Of a stretch of 64,000 nt of DNA, positions 50,822 through 59,976 are shown piece after piece. The stretch is taken from contig NZ_KB911255.1 in assembly GCF_000383415.1 (NCBI RefSeq), positions 294,001 through 358,000 of the forward strand, in the 5' to 3' direction. The stretch is from Hyphomicrobium zavarzinii ATCC 27496. Its GTDB lineage: Bacteria > Pseudomonadota > Alphaproteobacteria > Rhizobiales > Hyphomicrobiaceae. Within the stretch, counting starts at the first letter, position 1; each line of letters begins with the position of its first letter. The notes below the pieces were generated by a model. The model had not been told where the DNA came from and ran no database searches. It saw nothing but the letters and a program-made list of their open reading frames with translations. Position numbers and translations under genes: made by a program.

Positions 50822-51649
50822 CTACTGTTGCTGCTGAGCGCCTTGCTGCTCAACTTCGACCTTGACGTCAAGGGCCTCGTTCTCGCCGCCGCGCTGGGTG
50901 CCACGAATGGGTGAGGCGGTGGCGGCATCGAAACCGCAGGCCAGGCGCACGTAGCGCTCTGTGGGGCACATGCCGTTCGCCGGATCGAAGCCGACCCAGC
51001 CCAGACCGTCGACCCAGGCTTCCGCCCACGCGTGGTGGGCTTCCGATGGTGCCAGCGTGCCCGACAGGAAATAGCCGTTCACGTAGCGGGCCGGGATGCC
51101 GATGAGGCGGGCGGCGGAAATGAAGATGTGGGCGTGATCCTGGCACACGCCCCTTCCCTCGGCGAGGGCTTCGGCCGCGCTCGTGTGCTCGTGGGTGGCG
51201 CCGATTTCGTACTCCACCGCATCGCGCACGGCGCGCATGAGGGCATGCAGGCAATCCAGCGTGTCGGTCGGGATCTTGCCGTTGCTGACGCTGCGGGAGA
51301 GATCGCGAATGCCCTTGTCGGGGGCGGTCTTGGGTGTTTCGCGCAGGAAGACGCGGCGCGGGGCTATTTCGGTAAGCCCTCGCACGATGCCGCACGTATC
51401 CTCGGTCTCGACGATGCCGGAGGCTTCGATCGTGATACCTTCGTGCAGGGCCCCGAGGGAGGCCAGGTGGACGAGGTTTCCGAAGCCATCGCGGTATTCG
51501 ATGTGCTTGTCGAAGCCCGGCGCGGAGATGGCCCAGCTCACCACCTCCTGCCCTTCGAAGGACGGCGGCGTGAGGCGCAAACTCTGGATCGAGTAGCGCG
51601 CGGGTGTCTCGTAGCGGTAGGTCGTTCTGTGGCGAATCTCGATCAGCAT
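50822..51649 (-). CDS. Transglutaminase-like protein (Anbu operon)
   Basis: 275 residues. A cysteine protease-like fold with the triad Cys169 in GRGVCQDHAH, His206 in AHHAWAEAW and Asp222 in FDPANG. Length and motifs match the bacterial transglutaminase proteins that accompany alpha-E and ATP-grasp genes. No signal peptide. It could either form or hydrolyse isopeptide or peptide bonds. ATG 51649 is chosen; GAGGGG stands three bases upstream. It starts eight bases after the end of the alpha-E gene, so the genes are translationally coupled. A C-terminal Gln-rich tail (about 10 residues, GAQQQQ) is a minor oddity. Confidence 0.9.
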   Translation of the reverse strand: MLIEIRHRTTYRYETPARYSIQSLRLTPPSFEGQEVVSWAISAPGFDKHIEYRDGFGNLVHLASLGALHEGITIEASGIVETEDTCGIVRGLTEIAPRRVFLRETPKTAPDKGIRDLSRSVSNGKIPTDTLDCLHALMRAVRDAVEYEIGATHEHTSAAEALAEGRGVCQDHAHIFISAARLIGIPARYVNGYFLSGTLAPSEAHHAWAEAWVDGLGWVGFDPANGMCPTERYVRLACGFDAATASPIRGTQRGGENEALDVKVEVEQQGAQQQQ

Positions 51650-51656
51650 CCGCCCC

Positions 51657-52604
51657 TCAAGAATTGAAGTGATAAGCCTCGGAGATCTCATGCGCGACGC
51701 GATTGTTGCGTGCGATGAACTCGATCAGGAACTCGTGAAGACCCGATTGGAAGATGGTGTCGATGTCGCCCTTGTCGAGGAGCGCGAGCGTGGATCTCGC
51801 CGTTTTCGCGCAAGGCATCTCCTCGCCGTAAAGGGAGGAGAGATCATCGAGGGTGCTCTCGATCTCGCCGTAGCAGGCGCGCAGCGAGCGGGGCATGGCG
51901 CGATTGAGGATGAGATAGTCGGCGATGCGCCATGAGCGATAACTGTCCTTGTAGACCCAGCGGTAGCTTCGGTGCGCCGATACGGATCGCAGGATCGCCT
52001 CCCACTGCGCGTTGTCGACGCCGCTGCCGATCATGCTGGTGGAGGGCAGAAGCACGTAATACTTCACGTCCAGGATGCGCGCTGTGTTGTCCGCCCGCTC
52101 CAGGAAGGTGCCGAGCTGGCTGAAGAAGTAGGTATCGTTGCGGAGGATGGTGTTGAGGAGGGCGCCGCGATAGGCGGCCGATCGCTCCTTGATCCAGTCG
52201 AGGATGCGGGGCAGCGCATCCGGGCGCAGCGTATCCGGCTTGATGGTCTGGAATTCGAGCCACGAGCTGTTGAGTGATTCCCACATCTCCCGCGTGAGGG
52301 CTGTGCGCTGGGCACGGGCGTTGCGGCGGGCGGTTGCGAGGCAGGCGTGGATGCTCGAAGGGTTGCTCGCGTCGAAGAGAAGAAAGTCGACCACGTTGCG
52401 GGTGTCGAGCGTGCCGTGCTTGGCGTGGTACTGCGCGGCGCAGCCGGCGCTTTCGAGGGTGGACGTCCATTCCTGATTGCGGTCGTCGCCCGCGCGGGGA
52501 AGGAGCGCGATGCGATAGCCCGCCTCGATGAGGCGAGCCATATTCTCGGCCCGCTCGATGTAACGCGATAGCCAGTAGAGATCGTTCGCCGTGCGCCCTA
52601 GCAT
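51657..52604 (-). CDS. Alpha-E domain protein (Anbu operon)
   Basis: 315 residues of mostly helical sequence. Begins MLGRTANDLYWLSRYIERAEN, typical of the alpha-E domain found with circularly permuted ATP-grasp and transglutaminase proteins. Other family marks are WESLNSSWLEFQ, YFFSQLGTFLERADNTARILD and AHRSYRWVYKD. It has no signal peptide or known catalytic motif; it may be a scaffold for the ATP-grasp enzyme. Starts 36 bases downstream of the ATP-grasp gene and ends seven bases before the transglutaminase start. Confidence 0.9.
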   Translation of the reverse strand: MLGRTANDLYWLSRYIERAENMARLIEAGYRIALLPRAGDDRNQEWTSTLESAGCAAQYHAKHGTLDTRNVVDFLLFDASNPSSIHACLATARRNARAQRTALTREMWESLNSSWLEFQTIKPDTLRPDALPRILDWIKERSAAYRGALLNTILRNDTYFFSQLGTFLERADNTARILDVKYYVLLPSTSMIGSGVDNAQWEAILRSVSAHRSYRWVYKDSYRSWRIADYLILNRAMPRSLRACYGEIESTLDDLSSLYGEEMPCAKTARSTLALLDKGDIDTIFQSGLHEFLIEFIARNNRVAHEISEAYHFNS

Positions 52605-52640
52605 GTGTTCTGCGACCCGTTTCGCTCGCGGTTTCTTGTC

Positions 52641-54080
52641 TTAGTCCTGGAGCACCCACGTATCCTTGGTGCCGCCTCCTTGGCTGGAATTGACGACGAG
52701 TGAGCCCTTGCGAAGCGCGACGCGCGTCAAGCCGCCGGGCACGAGACGGACCTCGTCTCCAATCAGGACGAAGGGCCTGAGATCGAGATGGCGCGGCGCG
52801 ATGCCGTCCTCGACCAGGGTGGGACAGGTCGAAAGGGCGAGCGTCGGCTGGGCGATGTAGTTGTCGGGGTTGGCCTTGACGCGTGCGCGGAAGGTTTCGA
52901 TCTCCTCCTTGGTTGCCGCGGGGCCGACCAGCATGCCGTAGCCGCCCGAGCCATGCACCTCTTTGACGACCAGCTCGGCCATGTTCTCGAGGACGTATTT
53001 GAGCGCGTCGGGCTTGCGGCAATTGTGGGTCGGCACGTTTTTCAGGATGGGCGGCCGGCCCATGTAGAATTCGATGATCTCGGGGATGTAGCTGTAGATG
53101 GCCTTGTCGTCGGCGATGCCGGCGCCGGGGGCATTCACGATGGTGACGTTGCCGGCGCGGTAGACATCGAACAGGCCGGGGACGCCGAGCATGGAGCTGG
53201 GATCGAACGTCAGGGGATCGAGGAACGCGTCGTCCACGCGCCGGTAGAGAACATCGACGCGGCAGAGGCCCTGCGTCGTCTTCATGTTGAGATACCCGTC
53301 CATGACGACGAGGTCGGAGCCTTCTACAAGCTCGACGCCCATCTGGTCGGCGAGGAAGGCGTGCTCGAAGTAGGCGCTGTTATAGATACCGGGCGTGAGC
53401 ACGGCGATCACGGGGTCCGTATCGAGGCGATGGGGCGCGACACTTTCGAGCGTCTTTCTCAGATTATCCGGATAGGTCTCGACGGGGGCGACACGGTTCT
53501 CCGCGAACAGGTTCGGGAACATGTGCATCATCGTCTCGCGGTTCTCCAGCATGTAGGAGACGCCGGAAGGCGTGCGGGTGTTGTCCTCGAGAACGTAGAA
53601 CTCGTTCTCGGCTGTCCGCACGATGTCGATGCCGATGATGTGGGAGTAGATGCCGAGCTCGGGCTCGACGCCGATCATCTCCGGCACGAACGCGCTGTTC
53701 TGGATGACGAGCTCGGCGGGGATGCGTCCCGCCTTGATGATCTCCTGGCGGTGGTAGATGTCGTACATGAAGGCATTGAGCGCCTTCACGCGCTGCTCGA
53801 TGCCCGTCGACAGGCGGCGCCATTCGGCGGCCGAGATGATGCGCGGGATCATGTCGAAGGGAATGAGGCGCTCGGCCGCCTCGGCGTCGCCGTAGACGGC
53901 GAAGGTGATGCCCGTGCGCCGGAAGAGTAGCTCTGCTTCGGCGCTCTTCTTGCGAAGGTCCTCGACGCGCATCGTATCGAGCCATGCGGAAACCGCCGCA
54001 TAAGGCTCGCGCACGCCCTGGCCGAGTCCGTTCATCTCGTCAAAAGCTGGCTTCAAGTCCGATGCCCTGATTTGCTCCAT
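52641..54080 (-). CDS. Circularly permuted ATP-grasp enzyme (Anbu operon)
   Basis: 479 residues. Contains RTPSGVSYMLENRETMMHM, VDVLYRRVDDAFLDPLTFD and VVKEVHGSGGYGMLVGP, the ATP-grasp signature region of the circularly permuted type 2 proteins. The Arg/Lys and acidic residues are consistent with a peptide or amide ligase that uses ATP. The product is unknown. First gene of the four-gene minus-strand unit ATP-grasp, alpha-E, transglutaminase, Anbu, which I recall as a conserved module in proteobacteria. The start ATG 54080 stands 244 bases from the divergent GbsR gene, which leaves room for the operon promoter and perhaps a shared control region. Confidence 0.9.
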   Translation of the reverse strand: MEQIRASDLKPAFDEMNGLGQGVREPYAAVSAWLDTMRVEDLRKKSAEAELLFRRTGITFAVYGDAEAAERLIPFDMIPRIISAAEWRRLSTGIEQRVKALNAFMYDIYHRQEIIKAGRIPAELVIQNSAFVPEMIGVEPELGIYSHIIGIDIVRTAENEFYVLEDNTRTPSGVSYMLENRETMMHMFPNLFAENRVAPVETYPDNLRKTLESVAPHRLDTDPVIAVLTPGIYNSAYFEHAFLADQMGVELVEGSDLVVMDGYLNMKTTQGLCRVDVLYRRVDDAFLDPLTFDPSSMLGVPGLFDVYRAGNVTIVNAPGAGIADDKAIYSYIPEIIEFYMGRPPILKNVPTHNCRKPDALKYVLENMAELVVKEVHGSGGYGMLVGPAATKEEIETFRARVKANPDNYIAQPTLALSTCPTLVEDGIAPRHLDLRPFVLIGDEVRLVPGGLTRVALRKGSLVVNSSQGGGTKDTWVLQD

Positions 54081-54315
54081 GCTTCGTGTATGGCAAGAGC
54101 CGGGCCAATCCGAAGGCCGAAAGAAAAGCCAATGTTTCCGCGGATTTCGTCAGAGGCCGCTGCTTATTTCGCAGACAGTTGCCTTTCTCGCGTGCAGTGC
54201 ACGATTAAAACGTGGTCACCTTGGCGAAGGCGCACACATGCCTTCCCTGAACGCAGAGCTGCGTTGCGCGGGAGACGCCAGCCGGGCCTTGACGAGTGCG
54301 GCGTTCCGTTCTTTA

Positions 54316-54335
54316 ATTTCTGTCATGACAGAAAT
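54316..54335 (+). promoter_or_regulatory. Perfect 20-bp palindrome over the start codon of the GbsR-type gene
   Basis: ATTTCTGTCATGACAGAAAT is identical on both strands. The ATG of the regulator gene (54325) lies at its centre. Such a perfect palindrome is a natural target for a dimeric winged-helix protein, so autoregulation by the encoded GbsR/MarR protein is the simplest reading. There is no other copy in the neighbourhood that I noticed. Confidence 0.65.
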
Positions 54336-54912
54336 AACAGTACATAATGGTTCGCTGCCTCCCGCCGTCGAGCGCTTCGTGGTCGCCTGGGGCGAAATGG
54401 GGGAGATCTGGGGCGTCAACCGCTCGGTATCCCAGATCCATGCCTTGCTTTACGTGTCGGACCGGCCGCTTTCGGCGGAAGAGATCGCGGACAAGCTCAA
54501 GCTCGCGCGGTCGAACGTATCCACCTCCCTGCGCGAGTTGATGAGCTGGTCGCTGATCCGGCGCGTCTCCGCGTTGGGAGACCGGCGCGATTTCTACGAG
54601 GCCGAGGCGGACGTGTTCGAGATGGTGCGTCGGATCGCAGCCAACCGCAAGACGCGGGAAATCGATCCGGCCATCGCGGCGCTTCGTCAGTGCATCGCTG
54701 CGGCCGAGGGCGATGCGCGCGTCTCGGGCGAGGTGCGCAAGCGGTTCCACGCGATGCTCGATTTCACGGAGGGCGTGGCGCGGAGTTTCGACGAGGTGCT
54801 GCAACTGCCAACGCCCGTGCTTGCCAAGCTGATCAAGATGGGGGGCGCGGTGGCGCGCTTTGCCGGGCTCACGGCCGGGCGCCGTTCGAAGCGAGGCCCG
54901 CCAAGCGCCTGA
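54325..54912 (+). CDS. GbsR/MarR family transcriptional regulator
   Basis: 195 residues. Starts MTEITVHNGSLPPAVERFVV, with WGEMGEIWGVNRSVSQIHALL, then the winged helix SAEEIADKLKLARSNVSTSL and wing ALGDRRDFYEA, matching GbsR-type regulators related to MarR. The C-terminal half is helical, for dimerisation. The ATG at 54325 is chosen since the N-terminus then matches family members; no ribosome binding site is seen upstream, so it may be leaderless. Its start codon is inside a perfect palindrome (54316-54335). Next is the DUF4166 gene in the same direction, a common pairing, so it may regulate that gene and itself. Confidence 0.9.
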   Translation: MTEITVHNGSLPPAVERFVVAWGEMGEIWGVNRSVSQIHALLYVSDRPLSAEEIADKLKLARSNVSTSLRELMSWSLIRRVSALGDRRDFYEAEADVFEMVRRIAANRKTREIDPAIAALRQCIAAAEGDARVSGEVRKRFHAMLDFTEGVARSFDEVLQLPTPVLAKLIKMGGAVARFAGLTAGRRSKRGPPSA

Positions 54913-54966
54913 GCCAGCCGGGGCGCGACCGAAAGTCCGGGCGGTGGACGTGTCGAGGATGTTGCG

Positions 54967-55683
54967 ATGACCGCGTTGCCAGCCTTCCAGCCTGACTGGG
55001 ATTCGAGCCCCGATGCTCGACCGCAAGAGGTCGCGCTCCCGCTTTTCGCCGCCGGGCAATGTCCGGACTTGGATACCAGCGTGGTCGACCTCAGGTTCCG
55101 CGCCCTGGTCGGAGAGGCAGGCTGGATGCGGCTGCCGATGGCCGTGCAACGCCGCTTCTCAAAACGTCTCGCTGCCGGTGCAGTGCTGATCTATGCGGGG
55201 GAGGTTCTCGAAACGCGGCTTTCACGCGCCGGGAAAGTTCTGTCGTTCCTCGCTCGCGTCCTCGGTGCGCCTCTTCCGCTCGACGACGGCATGACGGGTG
55301 GCGCCACGGTGGCGGTGATGGAGAACGCCGGGCTCGGCGGGCAGAGTTGGACGCGGACTTATGCGCGTGCCGGGCGGTTTCCCCAGGTGATCCACTCGGC
55401 CAAGTGCTTCTCCGGCCCGACGGGGCTCGAGGAGCACGTTGGCCGCGGGGTGGGCATGTCGCTGTCAGTGGTGGAGGAGAACGGTGCGCTCGTGTTCCGC
55501 TCGGTGCGCTACTTTCTGGCGTTGGGACGTTGGCGGATCCCGGTGCTGCGTGCGATTGCGCCTGGAGACATGGAGATCGTGCACAAGGACGAGGGCGGCG
55601 GTGCGTTCCTCTTCACGCTCACGCTTTCTCACCGTTGGTTCGGAACGCTCATACGGCAGACGGCCCGTTTTCACGACGCGTGA
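54967..55683 (+). CDS. DUF4166 domain protein
   Basis: 238 residues. No signal peptide or membrane helix. The DUF4166 part covers most of the length (VVDLRFRALVGEAGWMRLP, then FSKRLAAGAVLIYAGEV, LGAPLPLDDGMTGGATVAVME and DMEIVHKDEGGGAFLFTLTL). In other genomes it stands beside GbsR-type regulators or saccharopine dehydrogenase-like genes; the function is unknown. The start ATG has GAGG at nine bases. The gap after the regulator gene is 54 bases, so the two are one operon. The sequence ends HRWFGTLIRQTARFHDA, also a family feature. Confidence 0.85.
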   Translation: MTALPAFQPDWDSSPDARPQEVALPLFAAGQCPDLDTSVVDLRFRALVGEAGWMRLPMAVQRRFSKRLAAGAVLIYAGEVLETRLSRAGKVLSFLARVLGAPLPLDDGMTGGATVAVMENAGLGGQSWTRTYARAGRFPQVIHSAKCFSGPTGLEEHVGRGVGMSLSVVEENGALVFRSVRYFLALGRWRIPVLRAIAPGDMEIVHKDEGGGAFLFTLTLSHRWFGTLIRQTARFHDA

Positions 55684-55808
55684 CGCCGGGGACCGCGTGC
55701 CCTTGGGCCGCCTTGATTTGGATTTGTGGTGACCGGCAGTGGAGGATAAGGTCCGCCTCCTTTCCTCTTGGGCTTGTTTTCGAGCCGCCGCAGCACAGGG
55801 AGCCCAGT

Positions 55809-56306
55809 ATGATCGGATCCGCCAAGGATTGGGCGTCGCTCTTGGGATTTGACCGGGAGTCGGACGAGAAGACCATGGCGGCGCGGGCGCGGGTGCTGAG
55901 CAAGACACTCGCCTATCTCGACTTGCACTTCTCCGATCCCGACGGCCAGCGGCCTTCGGAAGAGACGGTGATGGAGATCGGGCAGTTCCTGATCCTGGCC
56001 GAAGGCATGGAAGCCAAGGGCCGGGGTGCCAAGTTCAAGGAGCTCTACGACACCCTCGTTCAACTGCATCTTGGATGGGACGAGATCGACCGGGACGAGG
56101 CGTTTCGCGCCATCGGGCAGAAGGTGGCGCTGTTCAAGGGGATCGTGGCGTTCTCGGACGCGTGGCTCGGAACGGTAACCGCGGTTGCGGCGCCTGCTGT
56201 AGCGCCGTCGTCCGTGTCTGCGGCGGTCTCCCCGTTCGCCGCTCCCGAGTTCGACGAGGCGGACGTGAAGACCCGGCTCGTGCGCCCCTCCCATTTGCGG
56301 CCTTAG
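55809..56306 (+). CDS. Conserved hypothetical protein
   Basis: 165 residues. I do not recognise a domain. The first 120 residues are helical and charged (KTMAARARVLSKTLAYLDLHF, GQFLILAEGMEAKGRGAKF and LGWDEIDRDEAFRAIGQKV); the tail from 125 is Ala/Val/Pro-rich and disordered. Starts ATG 55809 with GGGAG at seven bases, a good ribosome binding site. No signal peptide. Located 125 bases after the DUF4166 gene in the same direction, perhaps in the same unit. The codon use is GC-rich as in its neighbours, so it is likely real. Confidence 0.65.
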   Translation: MIGSAKDWASLLGFDRESDEKTMAARARVLSKTLAYLDLHFSDPDGQRPSEETVMEIGQFLILAEGMEAKGRGAKFKELYDTLVQLHLGWDEIDRDEAFRAIGQKVALFKGIVAFSDAWLGTVTAVAAPAVAPSSVSAAVSPFAAPEFDEADVKTRLVRPSHLRP

Positions 56307-56479
56307 ACCCTGGTTTAGCCCCCGGGCGGGGCCGTGGAGCGCGTGTCTCCGGGCCGCCTGTGGCAGCGCCTTCTAAGCGCTCTTGCGCCCCGGGCGATCA
56401 CCGGCTATTGAGGCCCGCTCGGTTCGCAAATGCCCGGTGATGTGACCACTGTCACCTCGGCGCGATCCGTGACACGGCC

Positions 56480-56569
56480 GGAGAGGTGGCAGAGTGGTCG
56501 ATCGCGCCGCACTCGAAATGCGGAGTACGGGCAACCGTACCGGGGGTTCGAATCCCTCCCTCTCCGCCA
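56480..56569 (+). tRNA. tRNA-Ser(CGA)
   Basis: 90 bases with encoded CCA. Acceptor GGAGAGG pairs with CCTCTCC, discriminator G, then CCA at 56567-56569. The anticodon stem is CCGCA/TGCGG with loop CTCGAAA, anticodon CGA, reading UCG. The long variable arm (GAGTACGGGCAACCGTACC) is typical for Ser. It is followed by a short T-run and the 70-bp direct repeats. Confidence 0.96.
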
Positions 56570-56572
56570 TTT

Positions 56573-56642
56573 TTCCGCTCACGCGCCTGTAGGCGCTCCG
56601 CGAGGGCGGGCCACTTGGCCCGGGTCGCCTTGCTCCCGAGCC
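56573..56642 (+). repeat. 70-bp direct repeat, copy 1
   Basis: First of two identical 70-bp copies starting TTCCGCTCACGCGCC, separated by 16 bases. Each contains small inverted repeats GCGCC-TGTA-GGCGC and GGGCC-ACTT-GGCCC. The copy begins only three bases after tRNA-Ser, and the flanks diverge after CCGAGCC. Confidence 0.9.
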
Positions 56643-56658
56643 CTTCGGGCTGAAGTTC

Positions 56659-56728
56659 TTCCGCTCACGCGCCTGTAGGCGCTCCGCGAGGGCGGGCCAC
56701 TTGGCCCGGGTCGCCTTGCTCCCGAGCC
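56659..56728 (+). repeat. 70-bp direct repeat, copy 2
   Basis: Second copy, identical over 70 bases to 56573-56642 with an 86-bp period. It may reflect unequal duplication or a family of dispersed tRNA-flanking repeats. Confidence 0.9.
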
Positions 56729-56918
56729 TTGCGGGCAAGAGTTTGCAGGCTCACCTCCGCTTGAATGCACCTCCATTCATAAACCTCGCTTCGTCAATTG
56801 CTTGGCCAGCCTCGCTTATCGAAAGGCTGCGCTCGGTCAGGGGGCGATCTATACCCTCCTTGGTCTGATCAAAAATTAAGCAGAGGCTGCCTCAAAAACA
56901 GTCACAAAAGCTTTGAAT

Positions 56919-58391
<1,473 letters not shown>

Positions 58392-58417
58392 GCCTCGCGT
58401 TCGATCTCTGACATTTC

Positions 58418-58456
58418 AAGCGCGGCAGGCCGACAGGTTTGCCGCGCTTTCCTTTT
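58418..58456 (+). terminator. Rho-independent terminator after gdhA
   Basis: A perfect 10-bp stem, arms AAGCGCGGCA (58418-58427) and TGCCGCGCTT (58440-58449), with a 12-base loop, followed by TCCTTTT. It stands 27 bases after the gdhA stop. Confidence 0.88.
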
Positions 58457-58467
58457 GTGAGTCGCGC

Positions 58468-59247
58468 TCAAGCGAGGGCGGCGAGGATGGCGTCGAGGCC
58501 ATCGGTCAGGGCGGCGGGGCCGGGCTGAAGGATGATCGGCGATTTGATCTCGACGATCCGACCCGTGGCGACGGCGGGAATTGCGCTCCATCCTGCGCGC
58601 GTCTTGAAACTGTCGAGCTGGACCTTCTTTCCGCACCAGGAGGCGAGGATGACGTCAGGTGCGCGCTCGATCACCTGCTTCGATGTGACGACGCGCTCGC
58701 TGGCTGCGGCCTTCGCACGCAAATCCGCGAAGACGTCGGTTCCGCCCGCGATCTCGATCAGCTCGGACACCCAGCCGATGGCGGAGATCATAGGGGCGTC
58801 CCACTCTTCGAAGTAGACGCGGGGCCGTGTCGTTCGTCCTTTCGCCTGCTCTGCGATTCCGGCGAGGCGGGTTTCGAGCGTGCGTGCCAGCGCGTCGGCT
58901 TTCCCGGTGCATCCGATCAGCGCGCCAAGCGTGCGGATCATCGCGAAGATGCCGGCAATGTCGCGCTGGTTGAACAGGTAGACCGGCAGGCCCCGCTTGG
59001 CGAGATCGGCGACGATCGGGCCCTGGATGTCGGAGAAGGCAAGGATGAGGTCGGGCTCGAGCGCGATGATCCGCTCGATGTCGGCCGACAGGAAGGACGA
59101 GATGCGCGGCTTTTCTTTTCTGACGCCCGGCGGGCGCACGGCGTAGCCCGATACGCCGACAATGCGATCCTGCTCACCGAGGAGGTAGAGGGTTTCTACC
59201 GTCTCCTCGGTGAGGCAGATGATGCGTTCGGCGGGATAGCGCCGCAA
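58468..59247 (-). CDS. BtuF-like periplasmic-binding-protein fold protein (cobalamin-type)
   Basis: 259 residues. The fold matches iron-siderophore/cobalamin-binding ABC substrate-binding proteins: RIICLTEETVETLYLLGEQDRIVGVSGYA, then IIALEPDLILAFSDIQ, and CGKKVQLDSFKTRAGW near the C-terminus. Similar proteins are annotated as cobalamin-binding in Hyphomicrobiales. No signal peptide or lipobox is seen from the TTG start at 59247, and no upstream in-frame start adds one. So it would stay in the cytoplasm or be exported by a route I cannot see. The membrane protein gene next to it, 15 bases upstream, may be a partner. No permease or ATPase is present. Confidence 0.75.
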   Translation of the reverse strand: MRRYPAERIICLTEETVETLYLLGEQDRIVGVSGYAVRPPGVRKEKPRISSFLSADIERIIALEPDLILAFSDIQGPIVADLAKRGLPVYLFNQRDIAGIFAMIRTLGALIGCTGKADALARTLETRLAGIAEQAKGRTTRPRVYFEEWDAPMISAIGWVSELIEIAGGTDVFADLRAKAAASERVVTSKQVIERAPDVILASWCGKKVQLDSFKTRAGWSAIPAVATGRIVEIKSPIILQPGPAALTDGLDAILAALA

Positions 59248-59262
59248 GAGAGCGGGCCCCCG

Positions 59263-59838
59263 CTAGGATGCGGCCGAAGCCGTTGCCTGAGTCGCGGGGG
59301 TCACCAGCTCGAGCGCGATGGCTGCGCGGTGAACGAGCACGAAGGCGACGTAGGCAACGGCATTGATGACGAGCACCTCGGTGACGATGGCGATCGAGAA
59401 GGCATCGCCCTCGTATGCGAAGGCCACGCCCGCGAGATAGAGGCCGATCTGGTAGGTTACGAAAGCGGCGGCGAAAGCGATGACCGGAGACAGCGGCTGA
59501 GGCATGGCAGGCCGCGTTGCGATGCAGGCGGCCAGGAAACCGAGAACGGCCGAGACGCCGATGGCCGCGCCCCAGGCGTAGCTGTCGGCGGTGTGCGGAT
59601 AGCTGAGCAGCAGGAAACCGACGGCTTGATTGACGAGCCACGCAGTGACGACGAGAGCGAGGCCTTCGCTGCGCCCCATCTTGAGGGCGGCAAGCGCGGC
59701 AACGGCCGCCAGGGGTGCGGCACAGGCGAATGAGAAGCTGCCGATGACGGTGAGGCCAGCGATCAGAGCGATCCAAATCGCCGTGCCTGCTGTCTGGCTC
59801 GTGGAAGCGTTGGAGGTGTCTGCTGTCCTGTCGGTCAC
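59263..59838 (-). CDS. Six-helix membrane protein next to the BtuF-like gene
   Basis: 191 residues with about six hydrophobic helices (AIWIALIAGLTVIGSFSFA, then LAAVAALAALKMG, ALVVTAWLVNQAVGFLLLSY and further segments). I do not recognise a named family; the size and helix count resemble S-components of ECF transporters, which is inference only. Starts ATG 59838 on the minus strand; the stop lies 15 bases before the BtuF-like gene, so they are one transcript. A TTGACA at 59924-59929 with TATCGG 16 bases further may be the promoter. No cobalamin riboswitch box was found in the leader. Confidence 0.65.
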   Translation of the reverse strand: MTDRTADTSNASTSQTAGTAIWIALIAGLTVIGSFSFACAAPLAAVAALAALKMGRSEGLALVVTAWLVNQAVGFLLLSYPHTADSYAWGAAIGVSAVLGFLAACIATRPAMPQPLSPVIAFAAAFVTYQIGLYLAGVAFAYEGDAFSIAIVTEVLVINAVAYVAFVLVHRAAIALELVTPATQATASAAS

Positions 59839-59976
59839 GGGCTTATCCTTTGGCGAGTCTCGATCCTGCGTGTGCGATAGCGGAACGCTTCGTCCGTCCT
59901 ACCGATACGACGCACGCGGGTAGTGTCAATCCGGTAAAGACGATGACTGACGCCGGACGGCTTGTCTCGCGCGGGA

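Noticed and set aside
56373-56738. Minus-strand frame containing GFEPPVRLPVLRISSAAR over tRNA-Ser
   Set aside because: This is the well-known false peptide made by translating the antisense of a serine tRNA; the flanking frame is the 70-bp repeat.
59839-59960. Possible cobalamin riboswitch upstream of the BtuF-like operon
   Set aside because: The conserved B12-box and other core elements could not be found on the minus strand.
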